Notes: generated from the sequence alone by a model not told the origin. Counted from the first letter of the stretch, positions 1 to 10,727 are shown. The stretch: DNA of 64,000 bases from Macrotis lagotis (GCF_037893015.1 NC_133666.1:256624294-256688293); one strand, 5' to 3'. Numbers and translations: made by a program.

Positions 1-82
1 TTGTCAGTTGTCTTATGAATCAATTCAAAAATATTTTATGCAGAAAAGGAGAAGGTGGGAAAAATTGTTCAAATTAATTCAC

Positions 83-120
83 TAATAGTAATAATAATAA
101 TAGTAATAATAATAATTAGT
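83..120. repeat. (TAA)n-like microsatellite
   Basis: Imperfect run of taa/tag trinucleotides. Simple sequence with no other signal. Confidence 0.8.
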
Positions 121-149
121 AGTCATATAGTTCTTTATGATTTGAAAAA

Positions 150-345
150 TATATATTTTCCAATTTGATTCTTGAAACTACCCTGTGAAGTTGGTGCTAT
201 TATTATCTTTATGTAAAAGATAAGAAAACCAAGGTTGAAAGATATTAAATGATTTGTCTAGGATCACAAAACCCCTGAGAATTTGAGTCAGGATTTGAAC
301 TTAGATCTTTTGGACTTCAGGCCCTGTCCTACTCAGCTGATTCTA
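150..345 (-). repeat. MIR-type SINE, minus strand
   Basis: On the minus strand this reads as a degraded CORE-SINE. On the plus strand the 'gataagaaaacc', 'gtctaggatcaca' and 'ttgaacttagatc' landmarks follow in the order of a reversed MIR. Too diverged to name a subfamily. Confidence 0.6.
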
Positions 346-1065
346 GTTTGCCCTGTAGAAAGTAGCATATCCAACATGGCAAGATGAATGAAAATCCATA
401 GAGGTAAAATTTCTGGGAAATTTTAATAATCAATTTATTAATTAGTCTAGCAAATAATCAATATATTGATGGTTATTGGTTTTAGTATTCAAGGATTCAT
501 AATGGAGAGGCTTTAATATATTGTACAGTGAGCAATTAATGAGAGGGTAGACATATTACTAAGAAGGTCAGCTAAAAGTCTAGCTCCTCCAGCTGAGAAC
601 GTAGTCTGACCATGAAATTTGGCAACCTCTAGCAATGTGAACAAAGGATTCCATACCCAGATGATTCTGATTAGTTTTCTCCTTCACTGATTGGGTTATT
701 CTAAACTCCAATGGGGGGGTGGTACAAGGTCATGGGTTTAAAGTTTGGGGGCTAGTATTCATCTAGATTTGGTTCTGTTTATACTCTAAATAGAAATAAG
801 GTCTCCTAGTTGAGTGGGGTCTCCCTCCAAGATTGAAAAGTTTGTTTCCAGAGTAGTAGGGCTCATCTCATCCAGCAGCAAATATCTTCAGAGACTGACT
901 GACCGACCTACAAGTATATTAATGAGGAAATAGAAACACTTTCATCCTAACTTAATAACTGGTTATTAAAATAATAGAAAATGATCATTTTTTCAATATA
1001 TGAATAGAAAAAGAAAGGATAAGAGATAAGAGATGATATCCATTGATATTAATAATAATAATAGT
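346..1065. other. Unassigned AT-rich sequence
   Basis: I recognise no gene, RNA or repeat family here. It is AT-rich with short homopolymers and has no long open frame. Confidence 0.5.
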
Positions 1066-1295
1066 ATTTATGCAGCTTTATGTGGACAGAGTTTTAAGTT
1101 TTAAAGAATGCTTTACATATTTTTATCTCATTTGATCCCATCTCGCAATAACCCTCTAAGGAGATTACTCTTATTATTTCCTTTTTACAGATGAAACTGA
1201 AGCAAACATAGGCTAAGTGACTTGCCCAAGGTCATCCAGGTAATAACTATCTGAGGGTGGATTCTTGTCTTTCTGACTACAGCTATAGAGTTTAG
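1066..1295 (-). repeat. MIR-type SINE, minus strand
   Basis: Contains 'tttttacagatgaaactg' and 'gtgacttgcccaaggtca', the diagnostic reversed MIR landmarks, with a degraded upstream part resembling the MIR 3' end. Old and diverged. Confidence 0.7.
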
Positions 1296-1439
1296 CAAAG
1301 AGTCATCAACAAAAAAAAATTATGGCTTCACATATCTATCCAAATTCAAAAAGTAAAGGTAATCATTTTTTTATTCATTTGTTTCATCTGTGATTATTTG
1401 GGATTTTCTTAACAATGTGTAGTTTTTCATTTTCTTTTT

Positions 1440-1602
1440 CAGCTCATTTTATAGGTAAGAAAACTGAGGTAAATAGGGTTAAGTGATTTATCCAGGATCA
1501 TACAAGTAATAAGTAATAAGAGTCAGATACCACATTTGAACTTAGTTCTTTCTGATTCTAGGCCCTACACTCTATTCACTGGACCATCTAGCTGCCCCAT
1601 GA
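1440..1602 (-). repeat. tRNA-related marsupial SINE, minus strand
   Basis: Reversed SINE running from 'agctcattttataggtaag' to 'ggaccatctagctgcccc', the reversed tRNA-like head. It has the RTE-tail type body ('gaaaactgaggtaaatag') and is moderately diverged. Confidence 0.75.
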
Positions 1603-2320
1603 ATCTCTACACATTCAATAAATATTGGACTTACTAGATAAACTGATGAAAAGAGAAAATTTGATATCACAGGTATTCATGAGACGTAGATGGATGTGAT
1701 TCAGGCATAAAAGGGTGTGGTTCATTTAAAAGGGCATAGCATTGCCCATTAAACATAGGTGCTTACATGAGGAAACTCAGGAAGGTAAAGGGGAAACATT
1801 GGGGAAGAAGATTAGGATAAGGATTGATTCAGGGGACTTGAAAAACATTGTGAATTTATGGAATTATTAGAAGAGGATTTTAGGAAATAGATGAAAACCT
1901 TGGCATAGAAATATGATGAGGCACTTCAACTGTCTGGACAGCTGTTGAAACTCTCTGCCAAAAGCAATTCATGATTTGGCTTTATGATGATTTTATTGTT
2001 TAAAACAGAGTGAGAAAGGATCTGCTCTTAGGCTTCCAATTATGACTAACAAAGAGAAACTCTGGTGAAACTGAAATAGCAGGAACTTTTGAGGCAAGTG
2101 CCCACTCCATCATAGAGTTTGTGGTAGAAAAGAGACTAGACATGGTCCAACATGTTTCAAAAGTTCTGAGAAACTTGTTTTCAAGTGTTATAGGAAAGGA
2201 CACATATGGACATCTAAGATTCAACATTTTACAGGAGAAGTTAGAGCTCGACTAGTAATATTTAATCTTTTTTTGTCAACATGGATCCATTTGGTAATCT
2301 GGTCAGTCACTCTGTTAAAG
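1603..2320. other. Unassigned sequence
   Basis: No gene or repeat family recognised. The minus-strand open frame at 2000-2227 has no protein resemblance I can see. Confidence 0.45.
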
Positions 2321-2321
2321 T

Positions 2322-3665
2322 GATGAGGGAAAAAAGAAATGCAAAATACAATGCTTACTCTCAGGGAGCTCGTAGTCAAATGGGGGAGATATCTACAACT
2401 ACCTATGTACCAATAATATAGACAGGATGAATTACAGATAGTTTTGTAGGGGAGGCAATACATTAAAAGTTTCTCATAGAAGGGGATTTAGCTGGGACTT
2501 TAAGGAAACCAAAATGCAAAAATGAGAAGAGAAAGAATTCCAAGGATGGTGGGGGGGGGGGTCGGGGGTCGGGGGGGAGCACGCAGACAGTGAAAATGTC
2601 TGGAATTGGTAGATGGGGGATTTTGTAGGAGAAACAAGAAGGTCAGTGTCACTGAATTGCAAAGAGTTTTAGGGCTATAAGGTTTTTTATTGAATAGGAA
2701 AGTGACAAGATCAGATCTTCATTTTAGGAAGATTAATTTGACATTGAGGACAGAATGAATTGGAGTGAGGAAAGAATTGAGGTAGGGTAACCAACCAGAA
2801 GTACTACAACAGTCTGGACAGGAAGGCCTGCTACAGGCTTGTGGCAATGTCAGAGGAGAGAAGGGGGCATATATATGAGAGATGCCATGAAGGGAAAATC
2901 AACAGGGCTTGGTAACAATTTGCATATGGGGGAGAGTGAAGAGTTAAAGATGAACATTTAGATGGCAGTGCTGTCTGCCAGGGATGATAGTTGCATTTCC
3001 AAATATTAGAGGAAGTTTGAAAGGGAAGAGATTTTTGGGAGGAAAAATAATGAATTCCGTTTTGGACATGTTGAATTTAAGATGCTTATCAGATATCCAA
3101 TTCCTATGTCCAATAGACAGTTGGAAATGGAGCCTGTAGAATAAGAGATAAGGTAAGACTGAATGATTAGATCTGGTAATTATTAATATAGAGATATGAT
3201 AATTGATTGTATAGCAGTCATTGAGATGACCAAATTGAAATGTATAGGGGGAGAATGGGAGAGGACCAAGGACAGAGACAAAGAGAGTGCCCACTTATAG
3301 CATGGAAGAAGATCCAGTGAAGGATTGTGGGAAGGAAGAGTCATACAGGTAGTGTAAGGAAAATCTTGAGAGAGGATAGGGGAAGATGATGATTGGCAGC
3401 AGCAGCAGCTAGAGGGAGGTCAAGAAAGATGGAGATTGAGAAAAGGTAGATCTGATCATTTAAAAATCCATGGTAACTTTGGAGAGAGCAATTTTGGTTG
3501 AATGATGTTAGAAGTCAAACTATAAAGAATGAAGAGAGCATGAGAAATCAAAATGGAGGTACCTATTGAGGAGTTTAGCAATGAAAGGAAGGAGATATTT
3601 GGGAATATAACCAGTTGGGATGGACAGATCAAGTGAAGCCTATGGAACAATTCTCAGAATGATAT
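2322..3665 (-). mobile_element. L2 LINE fragment, minus strand
   Basis: The minus strand encodes a decayed L2-type reverse transcriptase. Between about 3000 and 3290 the translation contains 'SDKHLKFNMSKTEFIIFPPK', matching the L2 pattern W-M-S-x-x-H-L-K-L-N-x-x-K-T-E. The stretch 2322-2470 matches the reversed L2 3' region (an 'agggagctcgtagtcaaatg' landmark), so the order is RT at higher and 3' end at lower coordinates. Several stops are present; it is an old fossil with no intact domain. Confidence 0.8.
2549..2578. repeat. Poly-G-rich tract
   Basis: Two long G runs separated by 'tc' inside the old L2. They could form a G-quadruplex on the plus strand, but the tract is probably just a microsatellite. 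Confidence 0.6.
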
Positions 3666-3692
3666 TTTAAAACATATACACTAGGGGAAAGT

Positions 3693-3763
3693 AAGTAGTG
3701 TGGTAGATAGAGCACTGGCCCTGGAATCAGGAGAACTTAAATGCAAATCCAGTCAAAGACATT
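3693..3763 (+). repeat. 5' part of a tRNA-related SINE, split by HAL1 copy 1
   Basis: 'gtagatagagcactggccct' and the following 'ggaatcaggagaactt' are the tRNA-like head of a marsupial SINE. The HAL1 insertion begins immediately after, within or next to its body, so the SINE is older than the HAL1. Confidence 0.65.
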
Positions 3764-3777
3764 TACTTGTTTGTCTT
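3764..3777. repeat. TSD of HAL1 copy 1, left copy
   Basis: The 14-mer tacttgtttgtctt recurs exactly at 6991-7004, directly bordering both ends of HAL1 copy 1. This is the expected product of target-primed reverse transcription. Confidence 0.92.
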
Positions 3778-3961
3778 CTTTTAAATTTATTTTTAATCTC
3801 ATTTTGTACAAATGTTTTTTTACATTAATAAAATATTCTTGTTTACAAGTAAACAAAATACCCCTCCTCCCCCATGAATATAGATAGACTTGCTGGGGCG
3901 AAAAAGGAAAGGGGAGAGAAAAAAAATTAAAATTAAAAAAAAATAATAGTAATAATTGTAG

Positions 3962-4645
3962 TTATAGCCAGGTGGCACAATGGACAAAGCACTAGCCCTG
4001 GAGCCACGAGCACCTGAGTCCATATCCAGCCTCGTAAACCCAACAATCACCCAGCCGTGTGACATGCAAGCCACACGACCCCACTGCCCTGCAAAATCCA
4101 AAAAAAAAAAGAAAGAAAAAAAAAGGACCCAAAATAAAATAAAATAGTAATAATAGTAGGGGTTGCTGGGTGGCAGACAGAGCCATTGGCCCTTCAGCCA
4201 GTAGCACCTGGGTCCAAATCCAGCCCCAGACACCCAAAGATCACCCTGCTATGTGGCCCCAGGCAGGCCATCCAGCCCCACTTGCCCTGCACCCTCCCCC
4301 AAATAATAATAACAAAAAATGTGCTTGAGTCTTTGTTCCAACACTAACAACTCTGTCATGGGTGGATCTCATTCTTTATGGTAAGTCCATCACAAAAGTT
4401 ATTTCCATATTTTTCCACTGTTGCCATTGCTGATCGCAACTCCCTCCTTTCTTATTCCTCCACTACCATGTACTCTATTTTCTCTCTCCTTTCACTCTGA
4501 CTCTGCTGTAGGGTCGCTGAGCGGCGCAGCAGACAGATCCCTGGTCCTGGGGCCAAGAAGCCCTGAGCCCCCATACCACCCCTTAGGCCTAGAATCCACC
4601 TGGCCCTGTGGTCCTGGGCAGGCCTTCCAATCCCAGGCCCTTCCA
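3962..4645 (+). repeat. Three antisense SINE-derived modules inside HAL1 copy 1
   Basis: Three WSINE1-like tRNA-SINE remnants in tandem on the plus strand, antisense to the HAL1 transcript: A 3968-4090 ('caggtggcacaatggacaaa'), B 4158-4300 ('gggtggcagacagagcc', 'gcacctgggtccaaatcc') and C 4510-4645 ('gagcggcgcagcagacagat'). A is followed by an A-rich tail and B by an aat-rich one. Module A is flanked by 17 bp near-repeats (3945-3961 and 4143-4159, one mismatch), as if it retroposed into the ancestral element. All three are present in every full copy, so they spread as part of the element. Confidence 0.75.
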
Positions 4646-5129
4646 AGAAGTAAGAAAGAAAATGTGTTATATCTGGCCACTCTCCCGGCATGGTCCATCC
4701 TCTCCTACTTTATTCAAATCCCAACCCTTCCCCCTGCTCCCCCCCTCCTTCTTACTCCAGATGGCTATACCCCATTGAGTATATATGCTGTTTCCTCTCC
4801 TAGCCATCTCTGATGAGAGCAAAGGTTCCCTCATTCCCCCTTGCCTCCCCCCTTCCATATCATTGCAATAGCTCATTGCAATAAAAAAAAGTCTTATGTG
4901 AAATATCTTGGATTATTCCCCTTCTCCTTTTTCTTTCTCTCATTCCATTTCCCTTTTTTTCTATTGACTCCATTTTTACACCATATTTTATCTTCGAATT
5001 CAGCTTTCTCCTGTGGTTCAGCTATAAAAGCTCCCTCTACCTGCTCTATTAACTGAGAAGGTTCATATGAGTATTATCAGTGTCATTTTTCTATGCAGGA
5101 ATACATGCAGTTCATCCTCATTAAGTCCC

Positions 5130-6239
5130 TCATATTTCCCCCCTCTCCTCCAATCTCCATGCTTCACCTGAGTCCTGTATCTGAAGATCAAACCTTCTGT
5201 TCAGCTCTGGCCATTCCAAAAGGAACCTTTGAAATTCCCCTGGTTCATTGAAAGTCCATCTTTTTCCCTGGAAGAGGACATTCAGCCTTGCTGGGTAGTT
5301 CATTCTTGGCTGCATTCTAAACTCTTTTGCCTTCTGGTATATTGTATTCCAAGCTCTCCGAGCTTCCAATGTAGCTGCTGCTAAGTCCTGTGTGATCCTG
5401 ACTGCAGCTCCACGATATTTGAACTGTATCCTTCTGGCTGCTTGTAATATTTTCTCTTTAACTTCTGGAACTTGGCTATAATATTCCTAGGGGTTGGTTT
5501 TTTGGGATCTCTTTCTCTAGGGGATCGGTGGATTCTCTCCATTTCTATTTTGCCCTCTGCTTCTAGAATATCAGGGCAATTTTCCTGTAGTAATTCTTTG
5601 AAAAATGATGTCAAGGCTCTTTTCCTGATCATGACTTTCAGGTATTCCAATAATTTTTAAATTATCTTTCCTAAGTCTGTTTTCCATATCAGTTGTTTTT
5701 TTCAATGAGATATTTCACATTTTCTTCTAATTTTTCATTTTTTTTTTTGTTTTGAAGTATTGATTCCTGATTTCTGGTAAATTCATCAATCTCCCTGAAT
5801 TCTATTCTTTGTCTGAAGGATTTGTTCTCCTCAGAGAGTTTTCTTATCTCTTTTTCCATCTGGCCAATTTTGCTTTTTAAAGCATTCTTCTCCTCAATAA
5901 CTTTTTGAACTGTTTTATCCATTTGACCTAAGCTGGTTTTTAGCATGCTATTTTCTTCAGCATTTTTTTGGATTTCCTTGACTAAGCTGCTGACTTCATT
6001 TTCATGTTTTTCCTGCATCTCTCTCCTTTCTTTTCCAAGTTTTTCTTCCAACTCCCTCATTTGATTTTCAAAGTCTTTTTTGAGCTCTGTCATAGACTGA
6101 GCCCAATTTCTATTTTCTTGGAGTCTTTAGATGCAGGAGCTTGTGCTTCTTCATCTTCAGACTGAGTATTTTGATCCTTCTTGGGCTCATTTGCAAAATA
6201 TTTCTCAATAGTCTTCCTTTTGTTTCTCTGCTTGCTCAT
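5130..6239 (-). pseudogene. HAL1 ORF1 (L1 ORF1p-like), copy 1, broken
   Basis: L1 ORF1p is an RNA-binding trimeric chaperone of the retrotransposition particle. The start codon is at 6239-6237 (product begins MSKQRNKRKTIEKYF). An acidic, lysine-rich N-terminus is followed by a long heptad-rich coiled coil (5689-6093), an RRM-like part (5381-5650, 'LLQENCPDILEAEGKIEMER') and a C-terminal domain (5130-5369) with 'PRMNYPARLNVLFQGK', the counterpart of the conserved Y-P-A motif in L1 ORF1p. The stop is at 5132-5130. Small indels split it into at least three frames (one near 6115, one in the A7 run near 5697-5703 and one near 5600), so no full protein is made. Confidence 0.8.
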
Positions 6240-6990
6240 TTTCCTGGCCTGGGGCTGGTTTTGGGGTGCTTCCTGAGCTTTTGGGACACTCCCACAGGGG
6301 TCTCAGTGTGTGAGGCTCTGTTCTCCCTCCTGGTCTGTGAATGACCATAAGCTCCCCGCTCTGCCACGGGGCAGAGGTGGGGGGGCCCTGTTGTTTTATG
6401 AGGGGGCCTAGACTGGGATCAGGATCTGAATGTGGTGAGAGCCCCAGAGTCCTGTTCCAGGGGCAGAGGACAGAGCTCAGCAGTCTCACTCTCTTCACTC
6501 CCCTCCCTCAGCTCAATGGGCTCATGCCCTGGGGGCTCCTGCTTACCAGCTCTGCCTGCTTCTGTTTCCTGGATCAGGGCTGGGGAAAGACCATGCTGCT
6601 TGCTGTTTGCCCTGAGGGCTGGGCTCCATGTGCTCGCTCTGGCAGAGGTCCCCCACTGTTACCCCACTTTGTGCCCGGTGCTCCTTGGGGTGCAGCTCAA
6701 GAGACTCCCCTGCTGCTGTGAGCTGAGACTCCCCGCGCCCTGGGGCTGCCTCCGGGAGGCTGAACTTCTTTGGCTCTGGAGGGCCACCCCTCTGGCAAGC
6801 CGCCTCTCTGATCCCGGGGAGCAGAGCCTTTCTGCTCTTTTCCAGGTTACCTTGAGTAGGAGAACTGCCTCAATGGGTCCCTTTGTGGGTTCTGTCTCTC
6901 GAAAGTTTAGTTAGAGTCCTTAGCTGATGAATTTTATCAGAGAGCTCCTAAGACTGGATCCCTTCTTGTTGCCATCTTGGCTCCGCCCCC
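6240..6990 (-). promoter_or_regulatory. HAL1 5' UTR, presumed internal promoter region
   Basis: A GC-rich 750 bp leader between the element's 5' end and the ORF1 start, in contrast to the AT-rich body. In L1 elements the 5' UTR carries an internal Pol II promoter. The same segment lies at 26526-27275 and 47889-48608 in the other full copies. The open frames crossing it on the plus strand are by-products of the high GC content. Promoter activity is inferred from the family, not seen. Confidence 0.5.
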
Positions 6991-7004
6991 TACTTGTTTG
7001 TCTT
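6991..7004. repeat. TSD of HAL1 copy 1, right copy
   Basis: Exact copy of the 14-mer at 3764-3777, adjacent to the HAL1 5' end. Confidence 0.92.
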
Positions 7005-7744
7005 TAAAAAAGATACATAAAATATAGAATGACAAAAAAATCAATTAAAATATAATTTTGGAAATTTTTTAAAAAACAAATGAATGGATTCCAGAGTAAG
7101 AACTCTTGTGAAGAGATTAGAAATTTTCAAAAATATATTTCTTCTTTTAAAACCAGCCCTTGTAACCTCATCAATATAGGAAGTACTCAGTGAGGAATGT
7201 GTACAAATGCAAGTAGACACACATTGGATTTACAAGTTGCCCAAGTACACTGCTCAAAAATGAAATTCTAAAGAAACAAGTAGAAATTATTCCAAGAAGG
7301 AGAAAAAGAGGTAGATACTGAAAGATTAATATGTCTGAAGGAGGAATTTATAAAGTAATTGAAATTTTTAAGACATTGTGTAGCAGATAGAAGCAAAGGG
7401 GAAATAATTAAGGATAAACACAAAAGAATAACATGTCCAGCAAAAATAGTGTCAGGACCAGCAAAGTACAGCCTCCTTCAGGTCATCCCAGATTGAATTC
7501 TGACCCATGTCACTAGAAGTATCTTAAATCTAGGTTCACATTCTCTGAGTCTTCCCAACCAGAAGCATAAATGCAACAGCAGTTAGAAACTGCACTCTGT
7601 TTAGTTTTCTTTTGCCTGTTCTCAGGAGTAACTGTAGGGAACAAACTAAGTCCAAACTGTTTTTCCTAAAATTCCTCTGTGGGCTCTTCCAAGATCTAGG
7701 GATAGGACATTGTGAGTAGCTTCAGGGCAAGTGAATACTTTTAT
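7005..7744. other. Unassigned sequence
   Basis: No gene or repeat family recognised. A-rich in the first half, with no coding signature. Confidence 0.4.
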
Positions 7745-8085
7745 TTTGTTTTATTGATTTTGTTGTTGTTGCTGTGTGTGTTTCTTTGTTTTTTGTTTGT
7801 TTTTGCTAGGCAATGGGGTTAAGTGACTTGCTCAAAGTCACACAACTAGGTAATTATTAGTTGTCTTAGGCTAGATTTGAATTCAGGTCCTCCTGACTCC
7901 AGGACCGGTGCTCTATCCACTGCACCATCTAGCTGCCCCGGGTCCTTCATTCTTGAAGGAGACTATGACATCAGGAAAGTGATGCCATGACATGTGAATG
8001 AATTGGAGGGGGAGGAGAGGCTGTGAAAAGTCACCAGTTTCATTTTCTCTTCTGGAGCTATCTGGGTCTATGTAGACCAAAATAT
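7745..8085 (-). repeat. Mar1-like SINE tail carrying a WSINE1-like insertion, both minus strand
   Basis: 7940-8085 is a reversed Mar1-like tail ('gtccttcattcttgaagga', then 'atgccatgacatg'). 7790-7939 is a reversed WSINE1-like copy ending in 'ccatctagctgcccc'. 7745-7789 ('gttgttgttgctg') looks like the remaining reversed A/C-rich Mar1 3' tail. The WSINE therefore sits in the Mar1 3' tail in the same orientation. No clean TSD was resolved. Confidence 0.65.
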
Positions 8086-8560
8086 CTTGTATAGCTTTTG
8101 TTTGTCTTTTTAAAGGAATGTCAGGAATGCTAAAATGTAGAATGAATCAAGATTGACAATGGTAAGAGCATCAAAGCATTTCTGTTATGTTTTGTATTTA
8201 TGTTGGGGGAAAGAAAAAGGATCAGTGAAAAGATGGGGCTAATGTTTGCAGAGGTATGGGTTGATAATGGACAATGGCAAGGAAATTGAACTATTCAGTT
8301 ATTCTTTTGCTTTTACTTTCTTTTCCCAAGAAACATGATAATTGGATGAAGAAAGATGAAAATGAAAATGCTTAAGAAAAAATGGAAACTCAAGACAGTG
8401 AAATAATAGTAAATGCTAGATGCTTTTGGTAAGTTCATATTGCTAGTCCCAAGAGGACCATAATACCCTTAATTACTAAAAAAAACTAACTGGAAGATGT
8501 GACTTCTGAATCATTCCTGATCTCTAAAAGAGAATTCTAAAACATGTTATTAAGTCTGAG
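8086..8560. other. Unassigned sequence
   Basis: Possibly a continuation of the CR1-type fragment that follows, but I cannot identify conserved residues. No gene seen. Confidence 0.4.
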
Positions 8561-8870
8561 GGTTTGTTTGATGTTTATGTTGTTAAAGGAAGTCTGTTCA
8601 AGGGATCACCAAATACCAGTTTGACTTCATAAAGAATAGAATAGAAGATGCCTGACTAAATCAATTTCCTTTTTCTACTTTAATTTCTGCAAATCATTTC
8701 ACAAGATGGCAGTGAGATTTTGGCTACATGACAGTATAACTAGGTGAATCTAGAGCTGGTTTAATCAATAGGACATAAGAAATAGTAATTAAAGTGATTG
8801 CTATATTTATCAATTTAGAGAAGTCTCTATGAATTGCTCTACTAGTCTCTCTTTTGTAATTTGTTATGCA
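8561..8870 (+). mobile_element. CR1/L3-type LINE reverse-transcriptase remnant
   Basis: The plus strand reads as a heavily decayed CR1/L3 RT. 'caccaaataccagtttgac' corresponds to the H-Q-Y-G-F-R-K-x-R-S region. About 100 bp later 'gacagtataactaggtgaat' and 'agctggtttaatcaatagga' correspond to the S-T-I-R-W-I-x-N-W-L-x-x-R region. Many stops. Assignment is by recalled family pattern. Confidence 0.55.
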
Positions 8871-8952
8871 CTTTTTTAAAAATCATGACTTGAATATAAG
8901 CATAGATTAAAATGCTTGTGGGTTGACATGAATTTCAGAAAGACAGCAAGTC

Positions 8953-9262
8953 AAATCAATAAACATTTATTTCATTGTTGTTTAGTCTTTGTGACCTTAC
9001 AAGATACTGGAGGGGTTTGCCATTTCCTTCTCCAGATCATTTAGATGAGGAAACTGAGGCAAATAGGATCAAATGACTTGTCTAGGGTCACTCAAATAGT
9101 AAGCATCTGAACTCAGATCTGAACTCTGGAAGAAGTGGTTCTGATTCTCAACCCTTCACTCTATCCACTATGGTGCCACCAAGCAACTCCAAGCATTTAT
9201 TAAGCACCCACTATTTATCAGGCACTGTATTTGGTTACTTGGCTGCGAAGATGCAAAAAATG
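8953..9262 (-). mobile_element. L2 3' tip split by an RTE-tailed SINE, both reversed
   Basis: The outer parts (8953-8972 and 9192-9262: 'caataaacatttattt' ... 'aagcatttattaagcaccca') form a reversed L2 3' end. Between them lies a reversed SINE with an RTE/BovB-like tail ('gttgtttagtctttgtgacc', 'tttgccatttccttctccag') and a tRNA-like head at the right. The repeated near-copy aacatttatt/agcatttatt at the junctions is a plausible TSD. Confidence 0.7.
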
Positions 9263-9784
9263 GCAAAACAAACAAACAAACAAAAATATAGCACCTTCAT
9301 GGTCTCTCTGAAGCCTTTGACACTGGTAATCACTCTCATCTCCTGAAAATTCTCTCTTCTCTAAGTTTCTTTGATACTGCTCTCATGATTTTTCTCCCAC
9401 CTGTTTGACTGCTTCTTCTCTGTCATTTTTATTGGATCCCAAGGGTCTCTCCTGGGCTATCTTCTTCCTCTATACAATCACCCTTGGTGATATCATTGGC
9501 TCCCATGACTCAATAGTCATCTCTATACAGATGATTTTCATATTTATACATCTTAGCCTTTCTCCTTGCTCTAGTCTCACATCACCAACTGGTTTTTGAC
9601 ATTTCAAGTAGGATATCCTATAGGATCTTAAATTCAATATGTTCAAAATAGCTCATTATCCTTTCCTTCCAAATACTCCCTTCTTCCTATTTTTGTCAAG
9701 GGCTCCACAATCTTCCTAGTCAGCCAAACCCACAATTTCATCTTGATGTCATCTTTGACTCCTCTTGACTCTCTGTACAGTCTG

Positions 9785-9990
9785 TCATTTTGTCAAGTTG
9801 TGCCTGACTCTTCATGATCCTATTTGAGGTTTTCTTGGCAAAATACTAGAGTTGTTTATTATTTCCTTCTCAAGCTCATTTTACAGATGAAGAGATTGAA
9901 CTAATCAGAGTTAAGTGACTTGACCAGGATCACACACTAGTAAATATCTGAGATCAGATTTGAACTCAGCTATATAGTCAAACTGTTGTC
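9785..9990 (-). repeat. RTE-tailed SINE, minus strand, inside L2
   Basis: Reversed copy with 'gcctgactcttcatgatcc', 'ggttttcttggcaaaatact' and 'agttaagtgacttgaccagg'. The tRNA-head end at the right is degraded. Confidence 0.7.
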
Positions 9991-10396
9991 AAATCTTATC
10001 ATTTCTATGTTTACAAAATCTCTTCTCTATGCCCCCTCCTTTCCCACTCATAGCCACAATCCTATTTCATATTCTCACAAATTCATACTTGGACTATTCT
10101 AGTAGACTTCTGGTTGGACTCTCCCTACTTTTACACTTTCTCCATTCAGCTGCCATTCTAGAATCAAATAAACAATCCTCTTTTTAACTTTTAAAGTCTT
10201 TCACAATTTGACCCTTTGCTACCTTTTTAGTCTTATACTTCACTTATTTCTATGATCCAGAGTCACTGGCTTTTCTTTTGCTGGTTGTATATGTGTGCTC
10301 TACTCTGTGTGTTTTTACTAGTTGTCCCCACTAAGGACTTGGCTTTCCCATCACCCACCTTTCCTTTTCCACTGCTAGTGCTTTCCTTCTGAGATT

Positions 10397-10727
10397 ATTT
10401 CCAATTTTGGGGCAGCTAGGTGGCACAGTGGATAGGGCAATGGTCTTGAAGTCAGGAGGACAGGAATTTGAATCTGCCTCAGATACCTGACACTTACTAG
10501 CTGTGTGATCTTGGGCAAGTCACTTAACCCTGATTTCCTCACATCCAGAGCTATTTCCAGTTGTCCTGATTCATATCTGACCATTGGGCTCTGGAAGAGA
10601 AAGTAAGGCTGGTGATTTGGCACAGTACCCTCCTCACTGAAATCCAATTCATGGGTTTGTCATGGCATCACCTTCCTAACATCATGGTCCTCTTCAAAAA
10701 TGAGGGACAAACATCATTTCCAATTTT
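10397..10727 (+). repeat. Full-length Mar1-like composite SINE with 12 bp TSD
   Basis: TSD atttccaatttt at 10397-10408 and 10716-10727. The SINE (10409-10715) starts 'ggggcagctaggtggcacag' and has a B-box-like 'ttgaatctgcctc'. It continues through 'tcctgattcatatctgacca' into the Mar1 tail 'ggtcctcttcaaaaatgag'. It is inserted in L2 and so is younger than it. The minus-strand 90-residue frame across it is not a gene. Confidence 0.85.

Larger units (their letters stand above)
3778..6990 (-). mobile_element. Complete young HAL1 (half-L1) retrotransposon, copy 1
   Basis: A 3213 bp element on the minus strand bordered by a perfect 14 bp TSD. Reading from its 5' end at 6990: 'gggggcggagccaagatggc', a GC-rich 5' UTR to 6240, ORF1 (6239 down to 5130), an L1 inter-ORF spacer (5129 to about 4650), then three SINE-derived modules in antisense (4645 to 3962) and a short AT-rich 3' end. 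There is no endonuclease or reverse transcriptase, so it belongs to the known half-L1 class and must use L1 enzymes in trans. Copies 2 (24103-27275) and 3 (about 45413-48608) share the same layout and differ from it by only scattered bases and small indels. Confidence 0.85.

Noticed and set aside
3820-4237. Minus-strand frames of 81-137 residues, with relatives at 24122-24604 and 45445-45934
   Set aside because: They cross the SINE modules and A/T-rich 3' part of HAL1. Their residues (runs of Y, F and L) come from translated oligo-A/T and SINE sequence.
5697-5703. Programmed frameshift in HAL1 ORF1 at the A-run
   Set aside because: L1 ORF1 is not known to use frameshifting, and the run length differs in copy 3. 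Simple decay or slippage explains it.
6341-6914. Two plus-strand open frames of 126 and 160 residues, with similar ones at 26596-27193 and 48015-48535
   Set aside because: They lie antisense in the GC-rich HAL1 5' UTR, differ in frame between copies and match no protein family. GC-rich sequence has few stops by chance.
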